DNA from: CAZNVB01 sp964576265
Lineage (GTDB): Bacteria; Acidobacteriota; Aminicenantia; Aminicenantales; UBA8522
Reading direction: 5' to 3'
Assembly: GCA_964576265.1 (NCBI GenBank)
Contig: CAZNVB010000179.1
Span: forward strand, 1 to 33,868
Length of the DNA stretch: 33,868 nucleotides
Position 1 is the first letter of the stretch; each line of letters opens with the position of its first letter. The notes below the pieces were generated by a model. That model saw nothing but the letters and a program-made list of their open reading frames with translations. It did not search any database and had not been told where the DNA came from. Positions 1 through 7,682 of the stretch are shown here, piece after piece. Made by a program: the position numbers and the translations under genes.

Positions 1-221
1 GGGTGGAGGGGGACGGGTATCTGATTCGGGTGCGGGATGACGGGGTGGGGATGCCGGAGGGCTTGGATTTCCGCCGGACCGAGACCCTCGGCCTGCAGAT
101 CGTCTGCACCCTCGCCGGCCAGATCGACGGGAGAATCGAGCCCGAGAATCCGGGCTGCGGCAGGGGAACGTCATTCAGACTGATCTTCAACGAGATTCCG
201 GGAAGACCCCCTCAGGCCTGA
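1..221 (+). CDS. Histidine kinase, C-terminal ATPase fragment (5' end outside window)
   Basis: This is the last part of a reading frame that enters from the left edge; only about 72 residues are visible. It shows the G1 box DDGVGMP, then a TLGLQIV segment that matches the G2 region of HATPase domains, and a closing GRGTSFRLIF strand. This order is that of the ATP-binding domain of HisKA_2/HWE-like sensor kinases. It ends 4 nt before the HD-GYP response regulator at 226, so the two probably form a two-component pair. Sensor and dimerisation domains lie outside the window, so the signal is unknown. The GTG at position 3 is not a real start. Confidence 0.8.
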   Translation, partial: VEGDGYLIRVRDDGVGMPEGLDFRRTETLGLQIVCTLAGQIDGRIEPENPGCGRGTSFRLIFNEIPGRPPQA

Positions 222-225
222 GACC

Positions 226-1551
226 ATGGAAAAGATCAACATCCTGATCGTCGAGGACGAAAGCCTGGTCGCCCGAGATATCGAAAACATGGTCCTCCAC
301 CTGGGATACGGAGTTTGCGGCATCGCTTCCACGAGCGAGCAGGCGATCAAGCTTGCCGCCCGGCACCGCCCGGACATGGTGCTCATGGACATCATCATCC
401 GGGGAAAAATCGACGGCGTCTCGGCGGCCGAGAAAATCTGGAAAGCGTTCCGTATTCCGATCGTCTTTGTCACAGCCTATTCCGACGAGATGACTCTCCG
501 GCGAGCCAAGATTACCGAGGCCTTCGGCTATGTCCTCAAGCCTTTCGAAGAACGAGAACTCAAGATTGCAATCGAGATGGCTTTCTTCAAATCGCGGCTG
601 GAAAGGAGGCTGCGGGAAAGGGAAGAATGGCTGTCCGCGCTCGTGACGAGTATCGGTGAAGGCGTCATCGCGACCGATGAAGGGGGAGGGATCTCGTTTA
701 TGAATCCGTTGGCCGAGAGACTCACCGGCTGGCGGCAGGAAGAGGCTCGCGGCAAGCCGCTCCGTGAAGTCTTCCACACGATCGAGGAACAGAACGGCTC
801 GGAGACAAACGGGATTCTGCTCTGTGCCAAGGACGGCCGAAAATTTCCGATCGAGGAAACGGCCATGCCCCTGAACGACGAGCGTCGGGGTTCGGGAGGC
901 CAGGTTCTTGTCTTCCGCGATATCAGTGCTAGAAGAAGAGCGGAGAAAGAAGTCAAGGAAAGCTGGGCCCGACTGCACGAAGCCCTCGAGGGCACGATTC
1001 AGGCCATGGCCCTGACCATTGAAATCCGGGACCCTTATACCGCCGGTCACCAGCGCCGGGTCAGCCGCCTCTCCTGCGCCATCGCCAAGGAACTCGGGAT
1101 GCCCGCCGAGCAGATCGAGGGCCTTCGCGTGGCCGGCGACATTCATGACATCGGCAAGATCTATGTCCCGGCCGAAATCCTCAGCAAGCCGGGGCAGATC
1201 ACGGCCATTGAGTACGGAATCATCAAAACTCACCCTCAGGTCGGGTTCGATATCCTGAAAACGATCAAGTTCCCCTGGCCCGTCGCCCAGATTGTCCTCC
1301 AGCACCACGAACGGCTGGACGGCTCCGGCTATCCCCTGGGCATTTCAGGCGAGCAAATCCTGATGGAGGCGAGGATTCTGACAGTCGCCGACATCGTGGA
1401 AGCAATGTCTTCCCATCGTCCCTATCGCCCGGCCAGGGGGATCGAAATTGCCTTGGGAGAGATTATCGAAAACCGGGGCCGATTTTACGATGCGAGAGTC
1501 GTCGACGCCTGCGTGAAACTCTTTCGGGAAAACCTGTTCAAGCTGGAATAG
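226..1551 (+). CDS. Response regulator: receiver-PAS-HD-GYP (probable cyclic-di-GMP phosphodiesterase)
   Basis: The 441-residue protein has three domains. Residues 1-120 are a receiver domain with phosphoacceptor D55. Residues about 130-245 are a PAS domain (VTSIGEGVIATDEGG, then an RDISARR end). Residues about 246-435 are an HD-GYP domain with the HD pair at H307-D308 in GDIHDIGK, the HHERLDGSGYP signature with GYP at 368-370, and an upstream HQRRVS helix. The family hydrolyses cyclic di-GMP; substrate here is inferred from the family. It follows the kinase fragment with a 4-nt gap, so phosphorylation by that kinase is likely. The PAS domain could add a second, redox or ligand, input. Confidence 0.9.
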   Translation: MEKINILIVEDESLVARDIENMVLHLGYGVCGIASTSEQAIKLAARHRPDMVLMDIIIRGKIDGVSAAEKIWKAFRIPIVFVTAYSDEMTLRRAKITEAFGYVLKPFEERELKIAIEMAFFKSRLERRLREREEWLSALVTSIGEGVIATDEGGGISFMNPLAERLTGWRQEEARGKPLREVFHTIEEQNGSETNGILLCAKDGRKFPIEETAMPLNDERRGSGGQVLVFRDISARRRAEKEVKESWARLHEALEGTIQAMALTIEIRDPYTAGHQRRVSRLSCAIAKELGMPAEQIEGLRVAGDIHDIGKIYVPAEILSKPGQITAIEYGIIKTHPQVGFDILKTIKFPWPVAQIVLQHHERLDGSGYPLGISGEQILMEARILTVADIVEAMSSHRPYRPARGIEIALGEIIENRGRFYDARVVDACVKLFRENLFKLE

Positions 1552-1560
1552 CGTGGCAAG

Positions 1561-1635
1561 CGCCCCCGACGGGATTTGAACCCGTGTTGCCGCCTTGAAA
1601 GGGCGATGTCCTAGACCTGGCTAGACGACAGGGGC
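1561..1635 (-). tRNA. tRNA-Glu (anticodon UUC)
   Basis: The reverse strand folds as a complete tRNA. The 7-bp acceptor stem pairs GCCCCTG with CGGGGGC (one G-U pair), the anticodon loop holds TTC between CGCCC-type arms, and the T-arm has GGTTCAAATCC. The D-arm/anticodon sequence (TCGTCTAG, CAGGT..GGACA, CGCCCTTTCA) closely resembles known bacterial tRNA-Glu. No CCA is encoded after the discriminator G. It lies 15 nt downstream of tRNA-Lys and is probably co-transcribed with it. Confidence 0.95.
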
Positions 1636-1650
1636 GGGGATGACGGAATG

Positions 1651-1722
1651 TGAGCCGTGCTGGACTCGAACCAGCGACACCCGGCTTAAAAGGCCGGTGC
1701 TCTCCCTCTGAGCTAACGGCCC
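1651..1722 (-). tRNA. tRNA-Lys (anticodon UUU)
   Basis: The reverse strand folds into a cloverleaf with acceptor GGGCCGT/ACGGCTC (one G-U pair), a D-arm with TAGCTCAG...GAGC, an anticodon stem CCGGC/GCCGG around a CTTTTAA loop giving anticodon TTT, and T-arm GCTGG/CCAGC with TTCGAGT. The discriminator is A and CCA is not encoded. It is the first gene behind the promoter at 1741-1769. Confidence 0.95.
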
Positions 1723-1740
1723 CCGCAAAACGAAGCCCTA

Positions 1741-1769
1741 TTTATAAAGGAATGAAAGGAAAGAGTCAA
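1741..1769 (-). promoter_or_regulatory. Sigma-70-type promoter of the tRNA-Lys/tRNA-Glu unit
   Basis: On the minus strand TTGACT (1764-1769) is followed after exactly 17 nt by TATAAA (1741-1746). The expected start of transcription, near 1734, is about 12 nt before the 5' end of tRNA-Lys. Confidence 0.75.
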
Positions 1770-1791
1770 TATCCGGCCGCAGCCGTCCTTC

Positions 1792-2490
1792 TCAGCCGAC
1801 GGGCTCGAAGTTGATAATTTTCCAGGCCCCACGCCGGCTCAAGTTGGCGGCTTCGTCCTTGAGATCGTACTTTTTCAGATGAAAACGGTAATTCTTCGTC
1901 TGGCCGTCCTTGGTCGTAACCTCGATTTCCAGATCCTTTGAGTGGACCGTCCCCGTCAGATCCCGGATATTGGCTAGTTGACGCTCGCCCAGAGAGAAGA
2001 GAGCCCTTTGCTCCTCGCGGGCGGACGCGGCCTTGGCCTCATTGTACTGCCTCTGGAGCTCACGGTGGATCTCTCGCTCCGCGTCGAACTTGGCTTGAGC
2101 TTCGGCGGCCTTTTTCTTGGCTGCCGCTTTGGCCGCGCCGGTTCTGGCCAGCTTTTCTTCCTCTTGGGCACTGTACAAAGCGTCTTCAGCGTCCATCACC
2201 GGGCCGACATGATCTTCCAGCTTCTTCTTCAGCTCGAGCTCCGTCTTGTTCAATTCGACCAGAGTGAAAGGCACGACTTCCTCCGGACTGACGCTGACAA
2301 TCTTATAGCTCTGAAAATCGATCGACACCGGCTCCAGGGCCATGCTGGACATAGTCATCGTGTCTTTGAGCGAAACCGCATGGAAATACGTGTCCAGCAG
2401 CTTCTTTTCCGGATTTGAACTGCAGCTGGTGAGAGAAAGGAGCGCAGCGAAAGAAATGACGCCGAAAACCACGAAGCCTTTCCTTCTCAT
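1792..2490 (-). CDS. Hypothetical coiled-coil lipoprotein
   Basis: The 232-residue product begins with MRRK, a hydrophobic stretch and a lipobox LTSC ending at C23, so it is probably exported and lipid-anchored. Residues about 75-170 are rich in Ala, Glu, Lys and Gln (EEEKLARTGAAKAAAKKK and following) and should form a long coiled coil. The C-terminal 60 residues look like a small beta-rich domain. An AAGGAGG site lies 5 nt before the ATG. I do not recognise the family. It is transcribed away from the hydrogenase operon, in the same direction as the tRNAs, and I see no functional link with either. Confidence 0.75.
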   Translation of the reverse strand: MRRKGFVVFGVISFAALLSLTSCSSNPEKKLLDTYFHAVSLKDTMTMSSMALEPVSIDFQSYKIVSVSPEEVVPFTLVELNKTELELKKKLEDHVGPVMDAEDALYSAQEEEKLARTGAAKAAAKKKAAEAQAKFDAEREIHRELQRQYNEAKAASAREEQRALFSLGERQLANIRDLTGTVHSKDLEIEVTTKDGQTKNYRFHLKKYDLKDEAANLSRRGAWKIINFEPVG

Positions 2491-2617
2491 AGTTCCTCCT
2501 TCCGAATGATCGCGATTTTATTCTGCCCAAATTTTACTTCTTTTTCAAGCAAAAAAGCAAGGGGAAATTTGAGCTTTCCGTTCCGCTTGTCCGGAGGATT
2601 TTTTCTCATTTTTTTTG

Positions 2618-2646
2618 TTGACAAAGGCCTTTTGAATTCATAAAAT
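2618..2646 (+). promoter_or_regulatory. Sigma-70-type promoter of the Hdr/[NiFe] operon
   Basis: Consensus -35 TTGACA (2618-2623), a 17-nt spacer and -10 TAAAAT (2641-2646) point toward the operon that starts at 2914. The start of transcription should be near 2653. The -10 box is overlapped by the left arm of the inverted repeat described next. Confidence 0.8.
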
Positions 2647-2707
2647 CGAATGTAATTATAAGAGAAACCTTAGTATTCTTATCAATCTTATAATTACACT
2701 CGATTTT
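2642..2707. repeat. Inverted repeat (22-bp arms) overlapping the operon promoter, probable operator
   Basis: The left arm (2642-2663) is the reverse complement of the right arm (2686-2707) at 21 of 22 positions; the core is TGTAATTATAAG / CTTATAATTACA. The arms are separated by 22 nt. A smaller pair, ATCAATC (2681-2687) and GATTGAT (2708-2714), is nested around the right arm. Because the left arm covers the -10 box and the right arm lies near +35 to +55, binding of a dimeric repressor to both arms would block transcription. An RNA hairpin in the leader is an alternative. Confidence 0.7.
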
Positions 2708-2913
2708 GATTGATGCAGGATTCTTAAGTTTGATTTTTCTTTGTCTTAACAGCCCGCCGGCTTGGATTTTCACTCTCCAGCCGGGCTCCAGAACAACCGT
2801 CTTCTCCTTGCGCCTGGGCCTTCCTCCCTGCCGCCGGCCTTCTCCGCCTCTGTCTTCGCATCGCCGATCCTCTTTTTCCCTCGATAAACCGAATCTCTAA
2901 AAAAGGAGGCTAC

Positions 2914-3492
2914 ATGGAAATCGTCAGGAAGGTCAAATACGAAGAGGAGCTCGATACGGCCTTTGTGGACCTGATCAAGACGATGTCCGGAGACAATGAG
3001 ATCGATCACTGTATTCAGTGCGGCACCTGCAGTTCGTCCTGTCCGATGTCGGTCTATATGGATTTTCCGCCGCGAAAAATCATCGCCATGGTGAAAAACG
3101 GCTTCAAAGAGGAGGCCTTGCGCAGTTTCACAATCTGGCTCTGCCCGTCCTGCTACACCTGTCAGGTCCGCTGCCCGGCCAAGATCAAAATCACCGACGT
3201 CATGTACGCCCTGAAACGGGTGGCCATCCAGGAAGGCGTGTATCCGGCCCGCTTTTCCATCCCGGTCTTGGACCGCGAAATGTCCCGGCTCATCGCCTCG
3301 AACGGCCGAAATTCCGAGCTCCGGCTGATCCTCAGGCTTTATCTCAAGTCCAAGAAGCCCTTGGCTCTGCTCAAGATGGCGCCGCTCGGCCTCAAACTCA
3401 TGAAAACGGGCCGGATGAGCCTGAAGAAAGAACGGATCAAAAATAAAAAGCAGCTCCGGACCTTGCTCGACGCGCTAAAGGAGGGAGCCTGA
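2914..3492 (+). CDS. hdrC: HdrC-like subunit, two [4Fe-4S] clusters
   Basis: This 192-residue protein has the two CxxCxxCxxxCP motifs of heterodisulfide reductase subunit C: C33-C36-C39-C43 and C77-C80-C83-C87, with the family's MDFPPRKI-type and WLCPSC segments between them. HdrC carries electrons between HdrA and the catalytic HdrB. The start follows a strong AAAGGAGG site. It is the first gene of the long operon and its stop overlaps the hdrB start by one base. The physiological disulfide or other acceptor cannot be deduced; in bacteria without coenzyme M/B it is generally unknown. Confidence 0.9.
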   Translation: MEIVRKVKYEEELDTAFVDLIKTMSGDNEIDHCIQCGTCSSSCPMSVYMDFPPRKIIAMVKNGFKEEALRSFTIWLCPSCYTCQVRCPAKIKITDVMYALKRVAIQEGVYPARFSIPVLDREMSRLIASNGRNSELRLILRLYLKSKKPLALLKMAPLGLKLMKTGRMSLKKERIKNKKQLRTLLDALKEGA

Positions 3493-4376
3493 TGAACGGC
3501 TATGTCTATTATCCCGGATGCTCTCTGAAGAGCAACTCAAAACATTATGAGGAATCGATCCTGCCTGTGTTCAAAGAAATCGGCTTGCCCCTCGAGGAGC
3601 TGGACGACTGGAACTGCTGCGGAGCGACCGCCTATTTTTCGGTCGACGACGGGATGGCGGCCGCCATCTGCGGCCGCAACCTTTCTATTGCCGAAAAGCT
3701 GAGCAAGGATATCGTTGCTCCCTGCGCCGGCTGTTTCTTGACCCTAAAAAAGTCCAATAAGTTCCTGCTTGGGGGAAGCGAAAAAGCCCGCCGCATCCTT
3801 TCCGCTCTGGAGAAGTCCGGCTGTGCCTATCATGGGGGCGTCGAGGTCAAGCACCCGCTCCAGATCCTGACCTCGGACGGCCGGCTGGAAAAAATCAAGG
3901 CCAAGACGGTTCGGCCGCTCAGCGGGCTCAAAGTCGCCTGTTATTACGGCTGCCAGCTGGTGCGTCCCTTCACCGACTTCGACGACCCGGATTATCCGAT
4001 GTCCCTCGACAGGTTGATGGCGGCGGTCGGCGCCGAGCCGGTGGAATACTCGGCCAAAACGCGCTGCTGCGGGGGGTCGTTGACCGGAACCATCGAGGAA
4101 GTCGGGCTGCGGCTTAATTATATTCTTCTCAAAGAGGCCAAGCGCCGGGGTGCCGATGTAATTTCGACGATTTGTCCCCTCTGCCAGTTCAACCTCGAGA
4201 TTCTGCAGGACAAGATGATCAAAAAATACAAAGACGAGGTGAAAATGCCCGTCCTCTATTTCAGCCAAATCGTCGGGCTCGCTCTCGGCATTCCCAAGGA
4301 AGACCTCGGGTTTGCCCGGTCGATCATCGACCTCCGGCCGCTGTGGAAGAAAATCGATAAGGGAGGACGGAAATGA
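3492..4376 (+). CDS. hdrB: HdrB-like subunit with two CCG domains
   Basis: The 294-residue protein has the two cysteine-rich CCG motifs of HdrB: C10...C42-C43-G...C78xxC81, and a second copy including TRCCGGS and CPLCQF. In methanogen HdrB these bind two non-cubane [4Fe-4S] clusters that cleave the CoM-S-S-CoB disulfide. All motif cysteines are present, so clusters are probably intact, but the substrate in a bacterium is not known. Start TGATG overlaps the hdrC stop and the end overlaps the next gene (ATGA), indicating translational coupling of hdrC, hdrB and the truncated hdrA. Confidence 0.9.
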   Translation: MNGYVYYPGCSLKSNSKHYEESILPVFKEIGLPLEELDDWNCCGATAYFSVDDGMAAAICGRNLSIAEKLSKDIVAPCAGCFLTLKKSNKFLLGGSEKARRILSALEKSGCAYHGGVEVKHPLQILTSDGRLEKIKAKTVRPLSGLKVACYYGCQLVRPFTDFDDPDYPMSLDRLMAAVGAEPVEYSAKTRCCGGSLTGTIEEVGLRLNYILLKEAKRRGADVISTICPLCQFNLEILQDKMIKKYKDEVKMPVLYFSQIVGLALGIPKEDLGFARSIIDLRPLWKKIDKGGRK

Positions 4377-5239
4377 GCCAAAACGGTCAACCGAGAATCG
4401 GCGTTTTCATCTGCCATTGCGGGACGAACATCGCCGGAAAAATCAATGTCCCCGAAGTCGTCGACTTTGCCTCCCGGCTGGACAACGTCATCGTCGCCCG
4501 AGAATACAAATTCATGTGCTCGGACCCGGGCCAAGAGCTGATCAAGCAGAGCATCAAAGACCACAACCTGAATCGCGTGGTCGTCGCCTCCTGCTCACCC
4601 CTGATGCATGAGCCGACTTTCCGGGGCGCGACCTCGGAGGGCGGGCTGAATCCGTTCTATTTTCAGATGTCCAACATCCGCGAGCAGGACTCCTGGGTGA
4701 CCGAAGACCCGGAAAAGGCGACCAAGAAGGCCAAAGCGTTGGTCTCGGCGGCGGTCCGCCGGGTCGCCGTTCACGAGCCTCTGACCAAAAAAGAAGTGCC
4801 GGTGCGCCCTGAGGTCCTGATCGTTGGCGGCGGGATCGCCGGCATCCATGCCGCCTTGACCTACGCCAATTCGGGCAAGAAAGTCTATCTGGTGGAAAAA
4901 CAGCCCTCGATCGGCGGCCATATGTCGATGCTGGACAAAACCTTCCCCACCCTCGACTGCTCGGCCTGCATTTTGACCCCCAAGATGAGCGAGGTCGGCA
5001 AGCACCCGAACATCGAGCTTCTGACCTGGACGGAGGTCGAGGAAATTTCCGGCTACGTCGGCAATTTTAAGGCTAAGATCCGCAAGAAGGCCCGCTATGT
5101 CGATCTCGAGAAGTGCAACGGCTGCGGCGCCTGCTGGGAAAACTGCCCGACGACGATTACCCCATCGGAGCGGGTCATCCGGAAAGGCAACATCGTCATC
5201 AAAAGAGTGGAAAAAGACGATTCGAGTCGATGGACATGA
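4373..5239 (+). CDS. hdrA: HdrA, N-terminal half only (split HdrA)
   Basis: Only 288 residues long, against about 650 for usual HdrA. Residues 1-140 are the HdrA N-terminal domain with its ICHCGTN cysteines (C14, C16) and SCSPLMHEPTF. Residues 145-240 are the first part of the FAD domain (GGGIAG at 152-157, VEKQPSIGGHM). The first cluster of the inserted ferredoxin follows (C248, C251, C254, C258). The protein then ends after 30 unrelated residues, where HdrA should continue. The missing part is found, in order, in the product of 11681-13438. The next gene starts at the stop codon in another frame with an unrelated domain, so this is not a simple frameshift. It probably assembles with that fusion protein into one HdrA. 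Confidence 0.88.
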   Translation: MSQNGQPRIGVFICHCGTNIAGKINVPEVVDFASRLDNVIVAREYKFMCSDPGQELIKQSIKDHNLNRVVVASCSPLMHEPTFRGATSEGGLNPFYFQMSNIREQDSWVTEDPEKATKKAKALVSAAVRRVAVHEPLTKKEVPVRPEVLIVGGGIAGIHAALTYANSGKKVYLVEKQPSIGGHMSMLDKTFPTLDCSACILTPKMSEVGKHPNIELLTWTEVEEISGYVGNFKAKIRKKARYVDLEKCNGCGACWENCPTTITPSERVIRKGNIVIKRVEKDDSSRWT

Positions 5240-6054
5240 GGCTCAGGAAGATCCGGGATTTGCTCGAAGCCGAAATCCTCTGCGGCGAAGACTGCCTGGA
5301 CATTGAAATCGAAGAGGCCGGCGCCTCCGACTTAATGAGCGACGTCCTGGCTCTGGGCAAACCCGGGCTGCTGCTCATCACCGGGCTGGCGAACGCTCAG
5401 AGCGTTCGGACGGCGATCATCATCGGCGCGCGGGCAATCGTTTATGTCCGGGGGAAGAGACCCGATCAGGAGGGCCGCGAGCTCGCGGTGCGCATGGGCA
5501 TCCCCCTCCTCTCGACGCAGTTCATGATGTATCGAACGTGCGGCCTTCTCTTCGGCAGCGGCCTCAGCGGCATCGATGACCGACCCGGACTCCGACGTCC
5601 GTCCGGCAAGAGCGATGAGGCCAGCCTGGTTCAGGAATTCTTTATCGCCGGAGGAGATTTTGGCCGCGCCGGAAGCGTTTCCATCAAGATCATGGAGCTG
5701 CTCAAGGAAATCGGGATCGACCCTACCGTCATCAGCCGGGCGTCGATCGCTGCCTATGAAGCCGAAATGAATGTCGTCATGTACGCCCGAAGAGGAGAGT
5801 TCCGTCTGACCCTGACTCCGAGCGCCATTCATATGATCGTCTCGGACGAGGGCCCCGGAATTCCCGATATCGAGCTGGCCATGAAGGAAGGCTATTCCAC
5901 GGCCACCGAGGAAATGAGAGAGATGGGATTCGGCGCCGGGATGGGCCTGCCGAATATCAAGAAGAACTCGGACCGGTTTGAGATTCATTCGGAGGTGGGA
6001 AAAGGGACTCGGCTCGAGATTGTCATTGATCTCAAGCAAGGCGAGCGCGCATGA
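5236..6054 (+). CDS. DRTGG domain plus anti-sigma-type ATPase domain protein
   Basis: The ATG at 5236 overlaps the preceding stop (ATGA); ATG 5230 is also possible. Longer upstream extension reads through hdrA and is rejected. About 272 residues: the first 110 (MRLRKIRDLLEAE, DLMSDVLAL, IPLLSTQ) form a DRTGG-type domain, clearly paralogous to the protein at 7338. The C-terminal half is an RsbW/HATPase-type domain with N-box EAEMNVV, G1 box DEGPGIP and G2 box GFGAGMGLPNI. Such fusions are known neighbours of bifurcating [FeFe] hydrogenases and are presumed to signal redox state. No DNA-binding domain is present. Confidence 0.8.
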   Translation: MRLRKIRDLLEAEILCGEDCLDIEIEEAGASDLMSDVLALGKPGLLLITGLANAQSVRTAIIIGARAIVYVRGKRPDQEGRELAVRMGIPLLSTQFMMYRTCGLLFGSGLSGIDDRPGLRRPSGKSDEASLVQEFFIAGGDFGRAGSVSIKIMELLKEIGIDPTVISRASIAAYEAEMNVVMYARRGEFRLTLTPSAIHMIVSDEGPGIPDIELAMKEGYSTATEEMREMGFGAGMGLPNIKKNSDRFEIHSEVGKGTRLEIVIDLKQGERA

Positions 6055-7331
6055 ACCAATACTATCATTCCATCCGTTTCGAAACGGAGAAGTGCAACGG
6101 CCGGATGAAGTGCTTGAGAATCTGTCCGACCCAGGCCATTCGGGTGCGAAACGGCAAGGCCCGGATGATCGAGGAACGGTGCATCGACTGCGGCGAGTGC
6201 ATCAATGTCTGTCCCACCGGCGCCATCGTTCCTCTGACCGACCCCTTCGGCGAGCTCGCCCGGTTCCGCCATACGGTGGCGATTCCATCGCCGGCGCTCT
6301 ACACGCAATTCGGACGGGAAATCCTGCCCGACAAAATCCTCGCCGGCCTGAAGAAATTGGGCTTCGACGACGCCTTCGACCTGGCCACGACCTGCGGCGA
6401 AGTGAGTTTCGCCATTCAAGAATACTTGCGAGAAAACAAAGGGCCAAAGCCTTTGATATCCAACGTTTGTCCGACCGTCGTCCGCCTGATCCAGGTGAAA
6501 TATCCCGACCTGATCGACCTCATCATCCCGATCAACACGCCCCGTGAGATTGCCGCCAGGGACATTAAAAAGAAAAAATCGAAGCAGTACGGCCTGAAAG
6601 AGAAGGAGATCGGAACATTCTATATCACCCCGTGTCCGGTCAAGATGATCTCGATCAAGCAGCCGGCCGAGAAGGGAGCCTCCCACCTGGACGGGGCAAT
6701 TTCTATCGCCGACGTTTACGGACCTCTCCTTTCCGCCATGGAAGGAGTGGAAAAAGAGAGCTACCGCAAGGCTCTGGAAAATATCTGTATCCTGGGAATC
6801 GGCTGGGGCATGGTCGGTGGGATCAGCCGAACTCTTCGCCTGCGCAACTCCTTGTCGGTTTCGGGGCTCCCCGAGATCATTCGGGTCTTCGACGATATCG
6901 CTCGGGGAAAGCTCAAGGATATCGATTTCATCGAAGCCTACTCCTGCGCCCAGGGGTGCTGCGGCGGGTCGCTGACCGTGGAGAACGTCTACAGCTCCTT
7001 CAATAAGATCCTCAAGCTTGTCGAAACCCTGGAATTCGAGAAGATCAAAGCCTGTCCGGACATCCGCCAGGTCCGCCAGCTTTATGCTCAGAACTATTTC
7101 TTTCTCGAACGGAAGATCGAACCTCGGCCGCTCACCCCACTCGATCCCGATCTGGGCCGGGCCATCCAAAAGAGAAAAGAGAAGCTCAAAATCTACGAGT
7201 CGCTGCCCAAGATTGATTGCGGCGTCTGCGGGTCGCCCGATTGCCTCTCCTTCGCCGAGGATGTGGTCACCGGACGGGCGCAGCTCGAAGAATGTCTTTT
7301 GTTAAGTCTTAAAAAACAATCCCAAGGATAG
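6051..7331 (+). CDS. Sensor-type [FeFe] hydrogenase-like protein with C-terminal Fe-S domain
   Basis: The 426-residue protein has two N-terminal ferredoxin motifs, an H-cluster domain, and a C-terminal Fe-S domain (C390, C393, C398, C415). The four H-cluster cysteines are present: C140 in SNVCPT, C195 in TPCPVK, C299 and C303 in EAYSCAQGCCGG. The proton-shuttle cysteine of active enzymes (first C of TSCCP) is V139. The first ferredoxin motif has R18 in place of its second cysteine; the second (C44, C47, C50, C54) is complete. This matches putative sensory [FeFe] hydrogenases rather than catalytic ones. It starts by ATGA overlap. A role in sensing hydrogen or redox state for the signalling genes around it is inference. 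Confidence 0.82.
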   Translation: MNQYYHSIRFETEKCNGRMKCLRICPTQAIRVRNGKARMIEERCIDCGECINVCPTGAIVPLTDPFGELARFRHTVAIPSPALYTQFGREILPDKILAGLKKLGFDDAFDLATTCGEVSFAIQEYLRENKGPKPLISNVCPTVVRLIQVKYPDLIDLIIPINTPREIAARDIKKKKSKQYGLKEKEIGTFYITPCPVKMISIKQPAEKGASHLDGAISIADVYGPLLSAMEGVEKESYRKALENICILGIGWGMVGGISRTLRLRNSLSVSGLPEIIRVFDDIARGKLKDIDFIEAYSCAQGCCGGSLTVENVYSSFNKILKLVETLEFEKIKACPDIRQVRQLYAQNYFFLERKIEPRPLTPLDPDLGRAIQKRKEKLKIYESLPKIDCGVCGSPDCLSFAEDVVTGRAQLEECLLLSLKKQSQG

Positions 7332-7337
7332 AAAGCC

Positions 7338-7679
7338 ATGAAAGTTCAGGACATCGTCAACAAATTCGACCTCAAAGTTTTATCGGCCAAGGATCGGCTG
7401 GACGTCGAAATCAGCGGCGGCTACACGAGCGATCTTCTCAGCGACGTCATGGCCAACAGCCGGCCGGGAAACGTCTGGATTACCCTCCAGACCCACCAGA
7501 ACATCGTCGCCGTGGCCAAGCTCAAAAGCCTGGCGGCGATTGTCTTGGTCAATAACCGGATGCCGGATGCGGAAACGCTGAAAATCGCAGAGGAAGAGCA
7601 CGTTCCGCTGCTCTCGACCGGAGAACCCGCCTTCAAATTCTCCGCGCTCTTGTACGCTCGGTTGGAGCGAAAGGACTGA
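7338..7679 (+). CDS. DRTGG domain protein
   Basis: A 113-residue stand-alone DRTGG domain (KVQDIVNKFDLKVL, SDLLSDVMANS, VPLLSTG). It aligns well along its length with the first 110 residues of the protein at 5236, so the two arose by duplication. The family is found in HPr-kinase-like, CBS-linked and hydrogenase-associated regulators; its ligand is unknown. A weak AAGGA site precedes the ATG. It follows the [FeFe]-like gene by 6 nt and is followed by the PHP gene after 3 nt. Confidence 0.78.
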   Translation: MKVQDIVNKFDLKVLSAKDRLDVEISGGYTSDLLSDVMANSRPGNVWITLQTHQNIVAVAKLKSLAAIVLVNNRMPDAETLKIAEEEHVPLLSTGEPAFKFSALLYARLERKD

Positions 7680-7682
7680 CCG

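Larger units (their letters stand above)
2491..2913. other. Divergent intergenic control region with long 5' leader
   Basis: This 423-nt gap separates the lipoprotein from the Hdr-hydrogenase operon. It holds the sigma-70 promoter at 2618-2646, the inverted repeat at 2642-2707, and then about 260 nt of transcribed, pyrimidine-rich leader before the first start codon. Within the leader, 2751-2762 can pair in two exclusive ways with 2779-2787 (AGCCCG with CGGGCT, or CCGGCT with AGCCGG), which would allow an attenuator-like switch. I recognise no known riboswitch. A short ORF at 2706-2900 looks non-coding. Confidence 0.6.

Noticed and set aside
2491..2617. Sigma-70 promoter for the lipoprotein on the minus strand
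   Set aside because: Only weak matches (TTGCTT, 18 nt, TAAAAT) can be found; not good enough to list.
2706..2900. Small ORF in the operon leader (64 codons)
   Set aside because: No ribosome binding site, low-complexity Pro/Ser/Arg composition and position inside the transcribed leader.
5113..5235. In-frame upstream extension of the DRTGG-ATPase protein into the end of hdrA
   Set aside because: The extended residues read out of frame through the conserved HdrA ferredoxin motif and resemble nothing; the ATGA overlap at 5236 is a normal start for this operon.
4373..6054. Short hdrA as a frameshift artefact
   Set aside because: Sequence after the stop in the other frames codes for a DRTGG domain, not for the rest of HdrA, and the missing half exists in another gene.
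5985..7169. Long antisense ORF of 394 codons, and similar ones at 187-1308, 9962-11341, 11396-12523, 20841-22001 and 22755-24071
   Set aside because: They lie opposite genes with clear family motifs and result from GC-biased codon use; none shows a recognisable domain or ribosome binding site.
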